Shown: positions 34,260-46,436, numbered from the stretch's first letter. The stretch is DNA of 64,000 nt from Nephrocerus scutellatus (GCA_947095585.1 OX352763.1:45744010-45808009), one strand, 5' to 3'. Notes: generated by a model not told the origin, from the letters alone. Made by a program: numbers and translations.

Positions 34260-35484
34260 ATGGCCATGGCATGCACTTTGGAGGGCAAAGTTCTGTTTCC
34301 AAAAGATCAACTTAATTTAGATTTGACCCTTTTAGGAGGCCAAAGCTTTAGGTAAGTGATATAAATGAATAAAGCAGTTTTTTAAATTATTATTCTCGAC
34401 ACAAAGGTGGCAAAAAGTCTTGTCCTCGACAAATGGTGAAATGTGGACTGGGGTAGCGTTCGACTGCTTCTGGATTTTAACTCAAACGTCTGATTTCGTC
34501 CTGTTTAAGGTGTATTACAACAGCGGCGAAAACCACACTGACCGATTTTCTGAACACTACTTTACAGATTTGCTTATAAAATATTTTAGAATGAAATTCG
34601 ATTTAGTTGATAAAATGAAACATTGGAGATCTGCGCATAATCATTTTAAAAACACTTCACAAACAATTAATGCTGTTAGGTTGCTTGACCAGGATCCTTT
34701 GGAAAATATTGTATCATTCATTTGTAGTCAAAATAATCATATCAAAAGGTAACATAGCACTATGGATAGAAGCTGTAAAAAATAATACCCTATTCTGCTT
34801 TTAGAATTTCTACGATGATCGAGTGGTTGTGCTTAAAGTATGGTAAAGAAATTTGCTCATTTGAAGGAAAAACACAATACGCATTTCCGACGCTCGAGGC
34901 TTTGTTTGAACATCAAGGAAAAGTGAAGATATTATGTTAACCTCTTGGATTTATAATAAAGACTATAAGAACTTAATTACAGTTGGATGAAAATTTACGC
35001 TCAGCTAAGTTTGGTTATCGAGCTAAATTCATATCTGGAGCTGTTAAAAAAATCAATGAGTGTGGTGGAATGAGTTGGTTTGAAAAACTACGAAATTATC
35101 CATACATAAAGGCAAGATTAGTACTAGTCTCTTTGCCTGGAATCGGGCTTAAAGTTGCTGATTGTATATGTTTAATGTCTTTGAATCATCTGGAGTCTGT
35201 TCCGGTTGACACACACATTTTTAAAATTGCTCAAAACTTCTATCTGCCCCATTTACGGAGCACAAAATCGGTGACCCCAAAAGTTTACGATGAAGTAGCT
35301 GAACATTTTCGTTTGGTGTATGGCGTCTATGCTGGATGGGCACAAGCGGTAATATTGGAACTATTTACTTGAAAACAAAACTTAGTTTGTGCCACTCTCT
35401 TAGGTTTTGTTTTGTTCGGGTCTTCAGAAGTTTCAAACAAGTGATTGTAAAAAATCTGATCTAACTACAAAGAAGAAAATATAG
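34260..35484 (+). CDS. Ogg1: OGG1, unit 5 (intact)
   Basis: Exons 34,260-34,351; 34,407-34,748; 34,805-34,922; 34,983-35,348; 35,404-35,484; 332 residues. It is the +8,007 bp counterpart of unit 3, with Lys where unit 3 has Ile at the end of exon 2. That residue matches the other units, so unit 5 has the consensus sequence and is the best reference copy in the array. Exon 4 has LPHLRS and the ordinary Tyr223. The gene is followed by AATAAA at 35,577. Confidence 0.93.
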
Positions 35485-35770
35485 CTTTAATAAGCGAGAT
35501 ACGGGAATAGACCGGGCCATTAAATTTCATAAAATATCTTTGAAATTTGATAAATTTTATTTTGGAAACAAGAAGCAATAAACAGTTTTAAATGGCCTAT
35601 TTAGAAACATAAAAATATCTTTGTTGCCTGCCTGAAACTAGGTAAAAAAGACTCGCAAAGTTTACAGTTTTATTGTTGTGAGCACGAAGGGCGAAGCCTT
35701 TCTTTCAGCATGCTTGTTTTTGTTTGTTTGCTTGGGAGCTTGTCTACTTGTATATCTCCACTCCTAACAG

Positions 35771-36392
35771 TTAGAAGAGCTTTGCTTTCCACGCACCTTT
35801 TGTCGTATCGATAGTCCTGATATGCATTATTTGTGCATCGTCTACAGACAACCGCATGTACGTCAAAGCTTCTTGGTCGCTTTTATCCCAAGACGCAGCT
35901 GCAACCGCATTTTCCGCTGCTTCTGGTTTGTCCTCATTAATTGCCTTTCACAATCCTTTATGACTTAAAATCGTTTCCATACGGAAGCTCCAATTGAAAT
36001 AATTCGTATCGTCCAACAACTTGATTGTGCACTTGGTGCTATCTTGGTTCAACACCACCGCCATGACGATCGAATTTCAATTGAATTTCCAAATACCAAA
36101 ACAATTACTTTTACCCAGTGAGATTAATTATTCACTTATACGACTGGGCCCATAACCTGTTGAAATGGTAAGAAGTGCGAGTTAAAAAGTTAACTAATAA
36201 TTCAGGATTTTATGATTTGATACTATACGATTTTATTGAAAGCGTGTGTATTTAATGAACAGCAAAAAGTAAGTGAAAATATTTTTGGAATTAATAATAA
36301 CAAAAATGTAATGTCATGGATGACTTGATCAGAAACAAGTGAACAAGATACAAGTGAATAATAAATCCGCTAACAGCAATTGCATTTCAACA
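35771..36392 (-). mobile_element. Truncated copia-like element, unit 5
   Basis: LTR 36,158-36,392; gag ATG at 36,064, frame to 35,771. +8,007 counterpart of unit 3. Confidence 0.8.
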
Positions 36393-37067
36393 ATCACACG
36401 TCACAATTTAATATTATTTATACACTCGAAACGGAGTTATTGCATTTCTAGTTTACCGCAGTTAAATTTTAAGCTTAATTTTAATGACATTTCTCATTTT
36501 GTGTCAAGCGCTTGTGTTCTGTGTTGTTTATATAAAAAATTTAAAATCTGTGTAACTTTATTGTTATTTTTTAAATGGATATGTATATATGTAATAGAAA
36601 GTTAGACGTATTCAAAGAGAGTAAGTATCATTGTACATCTATAAATTTTGTGTGTTTTATAAAAAAAAAATATACAAATAATGTAGTATATGTAGTATTT
36701 GTTTATATGTAATTCGATGGTGTTCTTTAAAAAAATAAATATATATGTACTTTGTAAATTTTTATATTTTTTGTATATAAATAATTTGAATCTGTTTTTT
36801 TTTTATTAAAAAACTTAAATAATTTTGTTATTCATCTTCGATTTATAATTTTGACCAATTTCATTAGTAATTTAATTTCAAAAGACTAGCAAAAATTATG
36901 AGTAATCTAAGAGATGTGAGGAAACCTTTCAACTGCATGAAGGAATCTCAATTATTACGAATATATCGGTTCATAAAAGCATGATGTAATATGTTTTTTT
37001 GCCATTGCGAAGCGTTTTTAGTAGTCCAACCCTAAACCAATTGATTTCTAATTTTTGTTTTCTATCA
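36393..37067. other. AT-rich spacer of unit 5
   Basis: No gene seen. Differs from unit 3 by an A-to-G near 36,428. Confidence 0.6.
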
Positions 37068-37472
37068 ATGGTCACTACCAAATTTTTACAAAAAGTATTG
37101 TCCATCGGAGATACACATGCGTATAAAATTTGAAGAAAATTGAGTAATTTTTTTTATAAATTCTGTACGGGTACCCCCCTCCCCAACCCCTGGGCCTGAT
37201 CACTTCCAAATTTTTACAAGAATTGTTGTGAATCGGAGATACACATGCATATAAAATTTTAAGAAAATCGGGTAAATTTTGTAAAAAATTTGTTGGGAGC
37301 CCCCCGACCCCGAGGACCGAGGTCCCCAAATTTTAATAGAAAGTATTGTCACCGGAAGTATACTTGTGTGCAAAATTTCAATAAAATCGGCCTTTGGGAA
37401 GTGGGTTAAGAAATTATCAGAAAATCTGACCAGCGAGCCACGGGCACGAGAAGTTAATATAGAGAATTTAAA
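37068..37472. repeat. Decayed ~115 bp repeats, unit 5
   Basis: Counterpart of the unit 3 block at +8,007. Confidence 0.75.
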
Positions 37473-37722
37473 AAGGTCATCGAAAACTAAATCAATGACA
37501 AGTCACATCATCAGAATCGCATTTTAGAACACACAACAAATTGTCATTTTATAGCAGTTGAAATTTTAGAACAAAGTCACGAAAATTAGTCATTTGTCAC
37601 TTGATCAGAATCTAGACCCTGTATACGATCAACGGTAGGGGAAACATACAACTTGACTGCCAAAAATTCAATCTGCGCCAGTTTTAAAAGGTAAAAGAAA
37701 ACGATAAGAATTCAATTATTAA

Positions 37723-37973
37723 TGTCGTTTTTTTTCGTAACACTCTGCCCCAGAGTTTTCTTTTGGCTGTCAAGTTGTTCGTTTCCCCTTCAAAACGACT
37801 CTACCGTAGAGCTAAAATATTTTTTTGGGAGATTAACCCCTCTTTATACTAGCACAACATCAACACAAGCAACAAAAAAATGTAAACAAAACATTTTCAC
37901 CTTTCGTTCTCTTTTGAAAAATTCTGCGGTCAAGCGAGCTCTGAAGTAGAGTTTTTAGGAAAAAAAATCAACA
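37723..37973. mobile_element. MITE upstream of unit 6
   Basis: Same as 29,716-29,966 at +8,007. Confidence 0.7.
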
Positions 37974-38675
37974 TAAAAAATGTCCATGTGTTTGAATCAA
38001 ATGCGATTGAATCAGTTTTTTGACAGTAATTTTTTTTTTGTTTGTTGATTTTGTGTCAATGATGGTTTATGGTTTTTTGCATTTTAAAGTTTAAACGTCT
38101 TTTAATAACGTTGTATTTTGAAAATAACATTTGTATCCTTATAATATACACTTTTAATTTCTTAATTGAAATGATTAAAACGTTTGTAAAATTTTAAATA
38201 ATCTTTGTATTTTGCATTTGCAAAATATTTTAGTTATGGCCATGGCATGCAATTTGGATGGCAAAGTTCTGTTTCCAAAAGATCAACTTAATTTAGATTT
38301 GACCCTTTTAGGAGGCCAACGCTTTAGGTAAGTGATATAAATGAATAAAGCAGTTTTTTAAATTATTATTCTCGACACAAAGGTGGCAAAAAGTCTTGTC
38401 CTCGATTAGATTAAGATATTTTTATTAAACATTAAAGTAATATACAATTTTGATTTAAAACTAAACTTATAAATAATATTAATATGTGTCGGCTCAACAA
38501 AAGGGGCCCGACGTATTTACATTGTCTTTTTTTTTTGGTATTGTTTATTTTTAAACAATATTTTTTACTACTTAATCTACTACATGTTAATTTTTAATGT
38601 AATTAAATTTTAAACAATAATTTTAAAATAAAATAAGAATGAAAAATATTAAGCGGCGTATAAACAGGGCGAACT

Positions 38676-41603
38676 TCAGCCTCTGTAATATTGGTTGCCC
38701 GCCTTCTCGTAGAAGGATACGTCTTGATTGTTAAAGATGTCATCGAATCTAGCATCAGTGAATCCTCTTATGTGTATGTACCGGTGACTTGGCTCGATTT
38801 CCTCGATTCGCAGTCCTTGCATCTCAGGACTTGGATGTGTTTCCAATGCGTCGACGAATTTCCTCGCCATTCGGAACAAGTGGTAAGTTATTGGCAGCAG
38901 ACCTGCTGCTTCGTATAGTTTTGTAGTCGACACAAACTTATAGCTGTTTGTCACCCTCCAGAGTCCTGTACAGATCCTTAGTACCTTCCTTTCAAATAGG
39001 GAGATCTTCTTCATCGTTCTTGGTGAGACGGTGAACCATATGGGGTAGCCATAGGTTATCACTGGCCTGATGAGTTGCTTGTAGATAAGCAGCCTGGTGT
39101 TGCTGGACAGACCGTTTCGTCTTTTAAGTAGCGGGTGCTCCAAATGAAAAGCGTGGTTCGCTTTTTTCATTGTTTTGTCGATGTGAGAGTTAAACTTGAG
39201 CCTCTCAGTAAAGTTGATTCCCAGGTACTTAGTCTCTGACTTGGTGTTTATTGTTGTGTTATCCGGAAGGGTGATTTTTAAGGCTCTGCACCGGCTTGCG
39301 ATTTTTCTTATCCTTGTTTCGGTTGCTGGTACTCGGAAGCAGATGAGTTCCGTTTTATTGGCGTTGATCTTTAGTCCCCACTTCAGGTAGTAGTCCCAAA
39401 GATTTCCGAGGTGTTCCTCCACTCTTCGGGCAGCTATCTCGGGAGAGCGGGAAACTGCATACATTATGGAGTCATCCGCGAAGAGCATAGTCCTTGTTCC
39501 GGCTGTATTTGTGGGTTGATCCGCCGTGAAGATGATATACAGGATTGGTCCAAGTCTGGAACCTTGAGGAACTCCGGCTTTGATCCTTTTCCTTGTCGAT
39601 GGGCGGTCGTACACCTGTACAAAGAAGACCCTGTTAAAAAGAAAATTTTTAATTATTTTTACAATATAATTGGGGAAACCAAAACTAATAAGCTTGTACA
39701 GTAGCCCGTTTATCCAGACACTATCGAAAGCTTTTTCGATGTCTAGCAAACAGGCCACTGTACTACTTTTGACGTTCAGTCCTTTAGTGACGTCACTGTG
39801 AAGCTTCAGCAGAGGGTGCAGCGTAGAGTGCTTTTCTCGGAAACCGTACTGAAAGGAAGGAATAAGATTTCTTTCCGTAAAAAACGTATTGATCTTTTTA
39901 CGGATCAATGATTCCAATACTTTACTGATACAACACAGTAAAGCTATTGGACGGTAACCAGTTACGCTGGAGCGGTCGGTTTTCTTGGGTACTGGTACTA
40001 CCTTGGCCACCTTCCAGTTGTCCGGAAAGTAGCCATTGTTTAGGCAATTGTTGAAAATGATGGTTAACATCAAAATTGCCATACCCGGTAACTTTTTAAG
40101 CAAAAAGTTAGAAATCCCATCTGTGCCTGATGATTTTTTTGAGTTTCCACTCATAATCAAATCATTGACAACAGCTGTTCCGGTAAACATATCGACATCT
40201 ACGGGTGCGTTGGCGCGATTTTCTTCACTGAACTGCACTATAGTATTTCCTGGAGAAGTGGTGTCTTCCACAAGACTTTCAACCTCTTCCAAGAAATCTG
40301 GAAGATGCGTTGGTGGTCGGTCCGTAAAACTCCTTTCAAAATGGCAGGCAAAGGCTTCCGCTTTCTCAGCAGCGCTGGATACTGTTCGATCTTCAATGGT
40401 GATAATCTCTGGAATGGAAATACGCTTTCCAACCAGAGAGTTCAGCTTCCTAAAAGCATCAGGGCCTGGTTTAATGTCCTGGAGCCGTTTGGTCAGTTCA
40501 TCTTCCTGAAACCTCCGCACAGCTTGACGACACATGTTAACTGTACAACGCAGTTGCGAAAGTACAGACAGGTATTCGTCGTTGACTGTGTTAAATGTCC
40601 TATTGAAGATTCTCTGAAGGCGTTTCCTAAGTCGTTGCTTGTGAGCATATATGGCCTGTATATGCTCAGGCAAGTGTTGGAAGCGATCCCTGCTAGTGCG
40701 AATTGTTTTCTGCCGATTAATGGCTGAATTCACTGTAATCTCAAAATTTCTGATAGCATCATCAATTTCTGTATTCTCCAGATTTCTGCAAGCCGCTGGA
40801 ATAGGAAGTTCAGCTTCAACTTCTGATCTAAACCGGTTCCAGTTTATTTTCTTAAAGTTGATGTGACGTTCAGGTGTTGGGGTGACTTGCACAATTCGCT
40901 GGTTCAGCCTCACTCGAAGCTCTATGGCCATATGATCCGAGTCGCTATCATGCGCCAAGCAGGAATAATTTCTTAATTCTGGGAGAATATTTAAGAAATT
41001 TGTGGTTGCCAGAAAGAAATCCAAAGTTGACGGTGTCCGAGGGTACGTCTTCCGGGGCTGTGAAACTATAGCCATCGTGTGCTGATGCGGATTTGAGTCC
41101 ATCCAGTCTGTAATGGCCCTTCCTTTGTGATTGCACACTTCGTCCTGCCATCGAGTATGTCTAGCATTAAAATCACCTCCAACAACACAGTATGTGTGTC
41201 TAGAGGAGGTGTTGCAGACAGTTTGCAAATCCCGTTGGATGTCTTCCCTCGTTGCGTTACAGTGATTGTACACCGATATCACCAGCAAGGTCTCCACTTC
41301 GTTGACTTTAATGCTGACAGCTGTTGCTTCCATGCTACGTAGACCACTGATTTGCACCTTTTCGCCTGCCATAGTGTTCCTGATAAGGACCGCCGTCCCA
41401 GAGCGTCCACTGCCTTTGTCGACCCTGTGGATATTGTATCCGTCTGGACTGAACGGATTTCTCCCAGTGAGATTTGTTTCCTGTAAAAGAAGAATGTCAG
41501 GTTTATTAGTTTTAATAAATAATGTTAGTGTGATACGCCTAGCTAACGAATAAATGGAATTCACATTATATGAGAATATACTTATCCTGCTTATTGTGAA
41601 CAT
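38676..41603 (-). CDS. LINE ORF2: endonuclease and reverse transcriptase (Jockey clade)
   Basis: A 975-residue open frame. The apurinic-type endonuclease spans about 8-230 (YNVNS, LLQETNL, GGDFNARH near 142-149, SDH at 222-224) and would nick target DNA for target-primed reverse transcription. The reverse transcriptase spans about 525-790 (LLDIEKAFD near 619-627, AGVPQGSRLGP near 677, catalytic FADD at 708-711). A C-terminal region without an obvious zinc finger or RNase H runs to 975. Jockey ORF2 proteins are of similar length (about 900-1,000). The start overlaps the end of ORF1 by 13 nt, which suggests coupled or shifted translation. All key residues are present, so this ORF could still be active. 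Confidence 0.9.
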   Translation of the reverse strand: MFTISRISIFSYNVNSIYSLARRITLTLFIKTNKPDILLLQETNLTGRNPFSPDGYNIHRVDKGSGRSGTAVLIRNTMAGEKVQISGLRSMEATAVSIKVNEVETLLVISVYNHCNATREDIQRDLQTVCNTSSRHTYCVVGGDFNARHTRWQDEVCNHKGRAITDWMDSNPHQHTMAIVSQPRKTYPRTPSTLDFFLATTNFLNILPELRNYSCLAHDSDSDHMAIELRVRLNQRIVQVTPTPERHINFKKINWNRFRSEVEAELPIPAACRNLENTEIDDAIRNFEITVNSAINRQKTIRTSRDRFQHLPEHIQAIYAHKQRLRKRLQRIFNRTFNTVNDEYLSVLSQLRCTVNMCRQAVRRFQEDELTKRLQDIKPGPDAFRKLNSLVGKRISIPEIITIEDRTVSSAAEKAEAFACHFERSFTDRPPTHLPDFLEEVESLVEDTTSPGNTIVQFSEENRANAPVDVDMFTGTAVVNDLIMSGNSKKSSGTDGISNFLLKKLPGMAILMLTIIFNNCLNNGYFPDNWKVAKVVPVPKKTDRSSVTGYRPIALLCCISKVLESLIRKKINTFFTERNLIPSFQYGFREKHSTLHPLLKLHSDVTKGLNVKSSTVACLLDIEKAFDSVWINGLLYKLISFGFPNYIVKIIKNFLFNRVFFVQVYDRPSTRKRIKAGVPQGSRLGPILYIIFTADQPTNTAGTRTMLFADDSIMYAVSRSPEIAARRVEEHLGNLWDYYLKWGLKINANKTELICFRVPATETRIRKIASRCRALKITLPDNTTINTKSETKYLGINFTERLKFNSHIDKTMKKANHAFHLEHPLLKRRNGLSSNTRLLIYKQLIRPVITYGYPIWFTVSPRTMKKISLFERKVLRICTGLWRVTNSYKFVSTTKLYEAAGLLPITYHLFRMARKFVDALETHPSPEMQGLRIEEIEPSHRYIHIRGFTDARFDDIFNNQDVSFYEKAGNQYYRG

Positions 41604-43127
41604 AATTCACAAATAAGTCGACCCAAAACGGTTGTTTTGGACCTGTCATCAAGACTGCTATAATTAGCAGGCACGACTTCTCTTGCCTTCTGTAGAATTG
41701 TAAAGAGGTCAGCTCCAAATAGCCTTTCCGTATCGTCGAAGATGTTGGCTTTTCCGGTAGATGGTACAGGTTTAACGGCTGGCTTTTTTATTGGTTTGCT
41801 GTTTGATGCTGCATGGCTGCTTGTTAGAGGCTTGCTGATCGTTGCTGGCTTGCTGGAAGTCCCCATAGCAGCTATACTAGCAAAACTTACTCCCTTTACT
41901 ATGGCTTTTGAAGCAGACATCTGGGCGAATTTATGTTGTTCCTTCTTCTTTTGTGCGGTTTTAAGCTTTTCAGCCATCTTTTCCTTATATTTTGGACATC
42001 CTTTATAGTTTGCCGGATGTCCATTTTTCTGGCAGTTTGTGCAGAAAACGTTGTCGTCTTTTATATTGTCTGCATTTCTTGGGCATTGGCCAGGCAAGTG
42101 CTCATCTTTGCACTTGACGCATCTGTATTTCATGCCGCAATTACTTGCGACATGTCCAAATTTTTGGCAGTTTCTGCATTGAGTAATGCCCGCCGATTTT
42201 AGTTTTTCCCAATGCACCAACTGGTTCAAAAGGAGGGTTTTTGAGCAAACTGCCGCTTTATCGCAGTTCTTCTCCAACTCGACAATGAAATGATTAAATT
42301 TCTTTTCAGTCCTTTGAGATTTGAAGGGTTTCACCACTAGTACAGGGACACCCTCTGTCGTCAACGCTTCCTTGACATCTTCAGCATCAAAGGAGTGGTG
42401 AATGAATACCTTTTAGGACCAACATTTCTTTCCTGTCCTCCTTTGCAGTATAAGTGTTAAACTCAGTCTTTCCCGATTGTAGGAAAGACCGAATTAGCTG
42501 ATGGCCATCTCTGTTCATGGCCGTAACGACTGATTTGTTGCTGTTGATGTTGCGAATTCTGCAACTAATGTTGGCGCTCTTCGTGAACTTTGATAGTTCA
42601 GAGACGTTTAGTCTGAAGCAGACTATTGGCGGCATGGAAAAACGTTTTGCTGTTGGTCCCGTAGTTTGGGATTTTTGGCTTGATGGAGCGACTGGTGGTG
42701 GTGCCTTCTTATTTGAGACCTTTTGGGACTCTTTTGGTAAAGCTGTTTTATCAACAGCAATTTTTTTATCAACAGCAGCCACTCCAGGAGAAGATGATGT
42801 TGGTGGTGATGATGGTCTGGAATTTCCAGACAACCTCCTTTTTTTTGCCTTTGCGGGCATGGTTTCAGGAGAAGACCAAGCTTTGCGACTGTCTTCGTCG
42901 CTGGAGTTATCCTCTCCACCACTGCTGGATTCGGGCACTTCAGTATCCGATTCCTCGACAACGCTCATGGTTTCCTTCTCTGAAGTCGCTGAATCGCACA
43001 GCTGGTTCACTTCATCCAGCCTTCGGTACAACGACAATAGGAAATCCCCACCATGGTTGGTTACTTGTTCCTTAATTAAGGACAAGACCTCGTTTACTTT
43101 TTCCTTCCTTTTTGCTTTTTTCCCCAT
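41591..43127 (-). pseudogene. LINE ORF1 (Gag-like, three zinc knuckles) with one frameshift
   Basis: Starts at 43,127 with a Lys-rich, then acidic and Ser/Pro-rich N-terminal region. A Jockey-type Gag core follows in which the 246-codon frame ends at 42,387; a second frame of 257 codons continues to 41,591. A single-base frame change near 42,390-42,400 separates them. The second part has CX2CX4HX4C, CX2CX3HX4C and CX2CX4HX6C knuckles, as in Jockey, TART and HeT-A Gag proteins, which package the LINE RNA. It would total about 512 residues if unbroken. Confidence 0.88.
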
Positions 43128-44697
43128 TTTATAGGGCTGATCGAAAGGAAATATTCTGAAAATATATATGAAATGAAAGAAAAATATTTCTGAAATTAAA
43201 AAATAATTAGTGAAATAATAAAAAATAAAAAGTAGCAGGTAGCGAAATGCTCGCTTTTGGTTTTGGGTTTTTTTGTTTCAATCGGTAGCAGGTAGCTTGA
43301 CGATATGATGCGTGATCTGCGTGTGCTCGTGTTGAGCGCTCGATGATGACGAGTCTTGTCCTCGACAAATGGTGAAATGTGGACTGGGGTAGCGTTCGAC
43401 TGCTTCTGGATTTTAACTCAAACGTCTGAATTCGTCCTTTTTAAGGTGTATTACAACAACGGCGAAAACCACACTGACCGATTTTCTGAACACTACTTTA
43501 CAGATTTGCTTATGAAATATTTTAGAATGAAATTCGATTTAGTTAATAAAATGATCTGCGCATAATCATTTTAAAAACACTTCACAAACAATTAATGCCG
43601 TTAGGTTGCTTGACCAGGATCCTTTGGAAAATATTGTATCATTCATTTGTAGTCAAAATAATCATATCAAAAGGTAACATAGCACTATGGATAGAAGCTG
43701 TAAAAAATAATACCCTATTCTGCTTTTAGAATTTCTACGATGATGATGAGTGGTTGTGCTTAAAGTATGGTAAAGAAATTTGCTCATTTGAAGGAAAAAC
43801 ACAATACGCATTTCCGACGCTCGAGGCTTTGTTTGAACATCAAGGAAAAGTGAAGATATTATGTTAACCTCTTGGACTTATAATAAAGACTATCAGAACT
43901 TAATTACAGTTGGAGGAAAATTTACGCTCAGCTAAGTTTGGTTATCGAGCTAAATTCATATCTGGAGCTGTTAAAAAAATCAATGAGTGTGGTGGAATGA
44001 GTTGGTTTGAAAAACTACGAAATTATCCATACATAAAGGCAAGATTAGTACTAGTCTCTTTGCCTGGAATCGGGCTTAAAGTTGCTGATTGTATATGTTT
44101 AATGTCTTTGAATCATCTGGAGTCTGTTCCGGTTGACACACACATTTTTAAAATTGCTCAAAACTTCTATCTGCCCCATTTACGGAGCACAAAATCGGTG
44201 ACCCCAAAAGTTTACGATGAAGTAGTTGAACATTTTCGTTTGGTGTATGGCGTCTATGCTGGATGGGCACAAGCGGTAATATTGGAACTATTTACTTGAA
44301 AACAAAACTTAGTTTGTGCCACTCTCTCAGGTTTTGTTTTGTTCGGGTCTTCAGAAGTTTCAAATAAGTGATTGTAAAAAATCTGATCTAACTACAAAGA
44401 AGAAAATATAGCTTTAATAAGCGAGATACGGGAATAGACCGGGCCATTAAACTTCATAAAATATCTTTGAAATTTGATAAATTTTATTTTGGAAACAAGA
44501 AGCAATAAACAGTTTTAAATGGCCTATTTAGAAACATAAAAATATCTCTGTTGCCTGCCTGAAATTAGGTAAAAAAGACTCGCAAAGTTTACAATTTTAT
44601 TGTTGTGAGCACGAAGGGCGAAGCCTTTCTTTCAGCATGCTTGTTTTTGTTTGTTTGCTTGGGAGCTTGTCTACTTGTATATCTCCACTCCTAACAG

Positions 44698-45296
44698 TTA
44701 GAAGAGCTTTGCTTTCCACGCACCTTTTGTCGTATCGATAGTCCTGATATGCATTATTTGTGCATCGTCTACAGACAACCGCATGTACGTCAAAGCTTCT
44801 TGGTTGCTTTTATCCCAAGACGCAGCTGCAACCGCATTTTCCGCTGCTTCTGGTTTGTCCTCATTAATTGCCTTTCACAATCCTTTATGCCTTAAAATCG
44901 TTTCCATACGGAAGCTCCAATTGAAATAATTCGTATCGTCCAACCACCGCCATGACGATCGAATTTCAATTGAATTTCCAAATACCAAAACAATTACTTT
45001 TACCCGGTGAGATTAGTTATTCATTTATACGACTGGGCCCATAACCTGTTGAAATGGTAAGAAGTTCGAGTTAAAAAGTTAAATAATAATTCAGGATTTT
45101 ATGATTTGATACTATACGATTTTATTGAAAGCGTGTGTATTTAATGAACAGCAAAAAGTAAGTGAAAATATTTGTGAAATTAATAATAACAAAAATGTAA
45201 TGTCATGGATGACTTGATCAGAAACAAGTGAACAAGATACAAGTGAATAATAAACAAGTGAATAATAAATCCGCTAACAGCAATTGCATTTCAACA
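44698..45296 (-). mobile_element. Truncated copia-like element, unit 6
   Basis: LTR 45,047-45,296 and gag remnant 44,698-44,953. About 38 bp is deleted in the gag start region (just after the ATG at 44,953), removing the N-terminal codons that the other units retain. Confidence 0.78.
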
Positions 45297-45778
45297 ATCA
45301 CACGTCACAATTTAATATTATTTATACACTCGAAACGGAGTTATTGCATTTCTAGTTTACCGCAGTTAAATTTTAAGCTTAATTTTAATGACATTTCTCA
45401 TTTTGTGTCAAGCGCTTGTGTTCTGTGTTGTTTATATAAAAAAATTAAAATCTTATTTGTTTATATGTAATTCGATGGTGTTCTTTAAAAAAATAAATAT
45501 AAATATATGTACTTTGTAAATTTTTATATTTTTTGTATATAAATAATTTGGATCTGTTTTTTTTATTAAAAAACTTAAATAATTTTGTTATTCATCTTCG
45601 ATTTATAATTTCATTAGTAATTTAATTTCGAAAGACTAGCAAAAATTATGAGTAATCTAAGAGATGTGAGGAAACCTTTCAACTGCATGAAGGAATCTCA
45701 CTTTCTCACTTAGTCCAACCTAAACCAATTGATTTCTAACGCCAACTTTTCCAATTCTTTTTTAATTTTTGTTTGCTA
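45297..45778. other. AT-rich spacer of unit 6 (shortened)
   Basis: No gene seen. About 150-200 bp present in units 1-5 is missing after 45,451, and another ~80 bp is missing near 45,705. Confidence 0.6.
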
Positions 45779-46190
45779 TCAATGGTCACTACCAAATTTT
45801 TACAAAAAGTATTGTCCATCGGAGATACACATGCGTATAAAATTTGAAGAAAATCGAGTAATTTTTTTTATAAAGTCTGTATGGGTACCCCCCCTCCCCA
45901 ACCCCTGGGCCCGATCACTTCCAAATTTTTACAAAAATTGTTGTGAATCGGAGATACACATGCATATAAAATTTTAAGAAAAGCGAGTAAATTTTGTAAA
46001 AAATTTGTTGGGTCGGGGGGACCCCGAGGACCGAGGCGCCCCAAATTTTAATAGAAAGTATTGTCACCGGAAGTATACATGTGTGCAAAATTTCAATAAA
46101 ATCGGCCTTTGGGAAGTGGGTTAAAAAATGATCAGAAAATCTGACCAGCCAGCCACGGGCACGCGAAGTTAATATAGAGAATTTAAAAAA
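45779..46190. repeat. Decayed ~115 bp repeats, unit 6
   Basis: Same block. The GC-rich joint is changed to 'gggtcggggggaccccgagg' here and in unit 7, which groups units 6 and 7 together. Confidence 0.75.
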
Positions 46191-46436
46191 GTCATTGAAA
46201 ACTAAATCAATGACAAGTCACATCATCAGAATCGCATTTTAGAACACACAACAAATTGTCATTTATAGCAGTTGAAATTTTAAAACAAAGTCACGAAAAT
46301 TTTTCATTTGTCACTTGATCAGAATCTAGACCCTGTATACGCTCAACGGTAGGGGAAACATACAACTTGACTGCCAAAAATTCAATCTGCGCCAGTTTTA
46401 AAAGGTAAAAGAAAACGATAAGAATTCAATTATGAA

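Larger units (their letters stand above)
38406..43351 (-). mobile_element. Jockey-type non-LTR retrotransposon in Ogg1 exon 2
   Basis: A 4,946 bp LINE flanked by AGTCTTGTCCTCGA at 38,392-38,405 and 43,352-43,365. It is apparently full length: 224 bp 5' UTR, ORF1 with a zinc-knuckle Gag, ORF2 with endonuclease and reverse transcriptase, and a 270 bp 3' UTR. The 3' end has AATAAA about 18 nt from the terminus but no poly(A) tail, ending ...ATCTTAATCTAA, which is atypical for the Jockey clade. Its higher GC content and intact ORF2 suggest a younger insertion than its surroundings. Confidence 0.9.
38236..44411 (+). pseudogene. Ogg1: Ogg1 copy, unit 6 (split by a LINE and frameshifted)
   Basis: Exon 1 (38,236-38,327) is complete but has Arg for Ser in GGQSFR. 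Exon 2 begins at 38,383 and is interrupted after 38,405 by a 4.95 kb Jockey-type element. It resumes at 43,352-43,365 through a 14 bp target duplication. An 11 bp deletion near 43,552 then shifts the frame, and exon 3 has a 2 nt gain (gatgatgatgag, near 43,740). Exon 4 (43,910-44,275, with Val for Ala in DEVVEH) and exon 5 (44,331-44,411) are open. The small lesions show that the gene was dead independently of the LINE. Confidence 0.9.

Noticed and set aside
39411..40727. Plus-strand open frames opposite the LINE ORF2
   Set aside because: Shadows of the 975-codon minus-strand ORF2, with no domains of their own.
38676..41603. Reverse transcriptase as a retron or diversity-generating system
   Set aside because: The endonuclease-RT architecture, zinc-knuckle ORF1 and target duplication identify a Jockey-type LINE.
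42517..43134. 205-codon plus-strand frame opposite LINE ORF1
   Set aside because: Antisense shadow of the Gag-like ORF1; composition mirrors its Ser/Glu-rich region.
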